From NCBI GenBank assembly GCA_019638275.1, contig JAHBUC010000002.1:620001-684000 (forward strand): a stretch of 64,000 nucleotides of DNA, read 5' to 3'. This stretch comes from Cyclobacteriaceae bacterium. GTDB taxonomy: Bacteria > Bacteroidota > Bacteroidia > Cytophagales > Cyclobacteriaceae. The notes beneath the pieces are model-generated. The model saw only the letters and a list, made by a program, of their open reading frames with translations, did not search any database and was not told where the DNA came from. The position numbers and the translations under genes are program-made. Positions 63,820 through 64,000 of this stretch are shown piece by piece (position 1 is the stretch's first letter; each line of letters starts with the position of its first letter).

Positions 63820-64000
63820 GCAAGCCTTTGGTCCTGTAAAAGATATCGAAATTGTTCTTTGTAATTACAAAAGTATCGAATTTATGGCTTTTTAAGGCGT
63901 TAAGGCCAGGTTGCTTTTCGATAAATGTACGATAATACTGCTGGGCATCTTTCATACCGGATAACCCTGAAACAAATGTGATGGAGTTGGTTTCATTAAA
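63770..64000 (-). CDS. C-terminus of a TPR protein, possibly PorW/SprE (5' end outside window)
   Basis: Only the last ~76 residues are inside the window. In frame it reads (from the right edge) FNETNSITFVSGLSG-MKDAQQYYRTFIEKQPGLNAL, then KFDTFVITKNNFDIFYRTKG and LHEYLQFFEKNYIPKNP. This Y-Y-x-x-F ... FVI-x-x-x-N-F ... FF-x-x-NY ending is one I recall from the large TPR lipoproteins PorW/SprE of Bacteroidota, which are needed for T9SS or gliding. The tail alone is not proof. It is upstream of pbp1A on the same strand and overlaps its start. Confidence 0.5.
   Translation of the reverse strand, partial: FNETNSITFVSGLSGMKDAQQYYRTFIEKQPGLNALKSHKFDTFVITKNNFDIFYRTKGLHEYLQFFEKNYIPKNP

Overview
The window is a 64-kb chromosomal stretch of a gliding-type Bacteroidota, most likely order Cytophagales. 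Evidence: a complete type IX secretion (T9SS) core in the order porP-gldK-gldL-gldM-gldN; a CotH-type protein with a T9SS C-terminal sorting domain; lineage families such as DUF4271, LytS/LytTR pairs, patatin-Omp85 fusions and PD40-OmpA proteins; promoter elements of TAnnTTTG type; and few Shine-Dalgarno sites. I saw no tRNA, rRNA, CRISPR array, transposase or prophage. It reads mostly as ordinary core chromosome with a few accessory patches.

Left part (1-20.6 kb): end of an unknown protein, a DsbD-type thiol reductase, DUF3820, an M23 peptidase, a patatin with an outer-membrane barrel, two tandem OmpA-type proteins, a transglutaminase-like protein, an aldehyde dehydrogenase, AsmA, an exported M28 peptidase, DNA glycosylase Tag, and a ridA-gluconokinase-6-phosphogluconate dehydrogenase group. 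Region 20.6-21.1 kb is a tandem array of about 196-bp units, each with a long imperfect hairpin.

Middle part (21.1-36.1 kb): a trans-sulfuration enzyme; then a same-strand module of a small CPPxCPP-tailed protein, two paralogous seven-helix membrane proteins, a HisKA_3 kinase and a NarL-type regulator; a receiver that has lost its phospho-acceptor; a hairpin-rich intergenic region; an exported RidA; a transglutaminase plus carboxypeptidase-regulatory protein; an exported TPR-CHAT protease-like protein; a TPR protein; a small Sm-like protein and a TerB-like protein.

Right part (36.1-64 kb): CotH, RluD, a TonB-domain protein, YbjQ, glutamate dehydrogenase, aldo-keto reductase, Uma2, UvrA, a LytS/LytTR pair, a cyclase, HemW, DUF4271, HemD, the T9SS operon, then on the other strand UvrC, PBP1A and the C-terminus of a protein resembling PorW/SprE.

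The best candidates for something new are the 22.4-25.6 kb sensory module, a chitin-binding-like insert in GldN, the 196-bp hairpin repeats and the dispersed CTTTGCG-type elements related to them. All function calls rest on reading motifs and remembered families; no search was run.
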